Below, in pieces: positions 36,027 through 37,099 of a stretch of DNA of 37,099 nt; within the stretch, counting starts at the first letter, position 1, and each line of letters begins with the position of its first letter. A model generated the notes under the pieces. It did no database searches. It had not been told where the DNA came from and saw only the letters and a list, made by a program, of their open reading frames with translations. A program made the position numbers and the translations under genes. Location of the stretch: positions 1-37,099 of the forward strand of contig JASHVE010000342.1 of NCBI GenBank assembly GCA_030039675.1, given 5' to 3'. Source of the DNA: Acidobacteriaceae bacterium (GTDB taxonomy: Bacteria; Acidobacteriota; Terriglobia; Terriglobales; Acidobacteriaceae).

Positions 36027-36182
36027 TGGCATCGAGCATTTCAAAGAGATTTTTCTCTGCCTATCCACGAGCCACTCGCATCTGACGCCGCTGACATGCT
36101 GTCCGGCTGCTTAGTTACGATGCGCCAAAGTTCCTGCTAGTATACCTGCGGTGGTTGCTAAATTATTCATTTCATTGACGTA

Positions 36183-36198
36183 ATTTCATGCATGAAAT
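36183..36198. promoter_or_regulatory. Candidate operator: perfect 16-bp palindrome upstream of the XRE-S24 gene
   Basis: ATTTCATGCATGAAAT ends 27 bases before the ATG at 36226, and another ATTTCAT half-site lies at 36169-36175. Helix-turn-helix repressors of this type commonly bind such a dyad at their own promoter, so autoregulation is likely. Confidence 0.5.
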
Positions 36199-36225
36199 GC
36201 AGCAATCGGGAGCTGGGGAGAGCGC

Positions 36226-37041
36226 ATGGCGGCACAACGAGCGAATGAGTGGGCAGACCGGATCCGCCGTCTCCTTCGGGAACTGAATCTAAGCCAGGCA
36301 GGGCTGGCAGAGCGCCTCGGCGTCTCACCTCCAACTGTTTCGCGATGGCTCAAAGGCCGGCATGAACCAACGGCGGAAAGCTATATTGCGCTGGGCAATC
36401 TCTGTCATCCGCCTGAGGGCCTCTACTTCTGGGAGCGAGCAGGCCTGGATGCCTCCGGGTTGCTCGATGCCAGTTTTCAGCGAGCAGTTTCGTCGTTGCG
36501 CACCAGCCTGCGCGACTTCAAACTGATCGTTGGCAGGAAAATTTCCGGCAGCCTTACCGGGAAGGGCAATACAGTTGCCGTCGCAATTCCTCTCCTGAAT
36601 GCCACCGCGTACGGCGATCGGATTCCACCTCATGAAAATGTGAGTCTTTCAGAAGTGGAAGTCGAAAGTATCTTGCTCGCGCCCCTCGGCTGGTGCCCGC
36701 ACCCGGAAAACATGATCGGCATTCACCTTGAGGGTGATTCTATGTTGCCGGTGATTGCGCCCGGCTCCATCCTCTTCGTGGATACCGCAGCGAAGGATCG
36801 CGATCATCTCCATCAACGGATCACAGTGGTTACACATCGCGATCTGGGATTCAAGGTGGCCCGATTTCAGAGAATCGCCGGTTCGGATTTGCTCGTCTCC
36901 GCCAATCACAAATACGTGCCCGTCGATGTGAGCAATGCGTCGAAATGGAAGATCTTCGGCGAAGTTCTCTGGTGGGTGTCGCGGGATTCAAACCACCACC
37001 TCGATGCTGAGGTATCGCGCGATTCCTCGCCGAGTGAATGA
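36226..37041 (+). CDS. XRE-family regulator with C-terminal S24 (LexA/CI-like) peptidase domain
   Basis: 271 residues. Residues about 10-62 are an XRE helix-turn-helix (LRELNLSQAGLAERLGVSPPTVSRWLKGRHEPT). Residues about 150-250 resemble the S24 serine-lysine peptidase fold of LexA and CI: Ser172 in LEGDSMLPVIAPG and Lys210 in LGFKVARF are in the positions of the catalytic dyad. A clear Ala-Gly cleavage site is not seen in the linker (NATAYGDRI is the nearest), so self-cleavage on DNA damage is uncertain. The last 20 residues are Ser/Asp-rich. GGGGAG lies five bases before the ATG. No phage genes are visible in the window, so it could be a host regulator or the edge of a mobile island. Confidence 0.88.
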   Translation: MAAQRANEWADRIRRLLRELNLSQAGLAERLGVSPPTVSRWLKGRHEPTAESYIALGNLCHPPEGLYFWERAGLDASGLLDASFQRAVSSLRTSLRDFKLIVGRKISGSLTGKGNTVAVAIPLLNATAYGDRIPPHENVSLSEVEVESILLAPLGWCPHPENMIGIHLEGDSMLPVIAPGSILFVDTAAKDRDHLHQRITVVTHRDLGFKVARFQRIAGSDLLVSANHKYVPVDVSNASKWKIFGEVLWWVSRDSNHHLDAEVSRDSSPSE

Positions 37042-37099
37042 GTTCACCGCCGCAAGCGGCCTCGATCCGAGGCGTAACGTTCCTGCAGGGCAACACAGT

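Larger units (their letters stand above)
35942..36225. other. Divergent region between the orphan receiver and XRE-S24 genes
   Basis: About 284 bases, non-coding and AT-richer than its surroundings towards the right. It holds two perfect palindromes (36013-36026 and 36183-36198) and an extra ATTTCAT half-site at 36169-36175. Confidence 0.5.

Noticed and set aside
36971-37020. tRNA T-arm-like GATTCAAACC near the window end
   Set aside because: It lies inside the XRE-S24 coding region, and no acceptor stem or anticodon arm can be drawn around it.

Overview
The window reads as a chromosomal segment of an acidobacterium (Terriglobia/Acidobacteriaceae-like). This is inferred from the GC-rich coding style, the diderm tol-pal operon, the FecR/DUF6600 and glycine-rich exported proteins, proline-rich lipoproteins, the orphan receivers and multi-PAS hybrid kinase, and the GTG/TTG start codons. 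I ran no database search, so the taxonomy is an inference. Most of the window is ordinary core genome, with short accessory patches around 4-7 kb, 10-11 kb and 35-37 kb.

Layout. At 1-117 is the 5' end of murA (minus strand). A minus-strand exported glycine-zipper protein (275-1330) has its own terminator and is divergent from eno (1760-3058). A minus-strand block follows: a lipoprotein (3128-4060), a membrane-anchored TPR protein (4315-5388), a FecR/DUF6600 protein (5591-7201), a small exported protein overlapping ruvC (7351-8522). Next come a plus-strand DUF2062 membrane protein, a minus-strand S1/P1-type nuclease, and a plus-strand unknown protein with a possible transglutaminase-like Cys-His-Asp triad. 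The last lies directly behind a 111-bp repeat.

From 11.7 to 21.8 kb all genes are on the plus strand: a hybrid sensor kinase with two receiver domains, a single-domain receiver, an Hpt protein (together a likely phosphorelay), xseA overlapping glmM, a HAD-type hydrolase, a YbiT-like ABC-F protein and a small membrane protein. A LacI-family regulator (minus) is then divergent from pstC-pstA-pstB-phoU, the high-affinity phosphate importer without pstS.

From 26.8 to 32.7 kb the minus strand holds a complete tol-pal set in the classical order tolQ-tolR-tolA-tolB-pal-cpoB, which couples inner-membrane proton flow to outer-membrane constriction and integrity. A second copy of the repeat lies between pal and cpoB. 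recN is divergent from tolQ. The end of the window has an exported dienelactone-hydrolase-like protein, an orphan receiver (minus), and an XRE-S24 regulator with a perfect 16-bp palindrome just upstream.

The points most worth checking are: the two-copy MITE/REP-like element (15-bp terminal inverted repeats around an internal hairpin, plus a possible remnant at 35.5 kb), the structured leader before the hybrid kinase that partly resembles a c-di-GMP-I riboswitch, the kinase's degenerate first receiver, the transglutaminase-like unknown, and the palindromes around the XRE-S24 gene. I did not see a CRISPR array, rRNA, tRNA, prophage or insertion sequence with a transposase.
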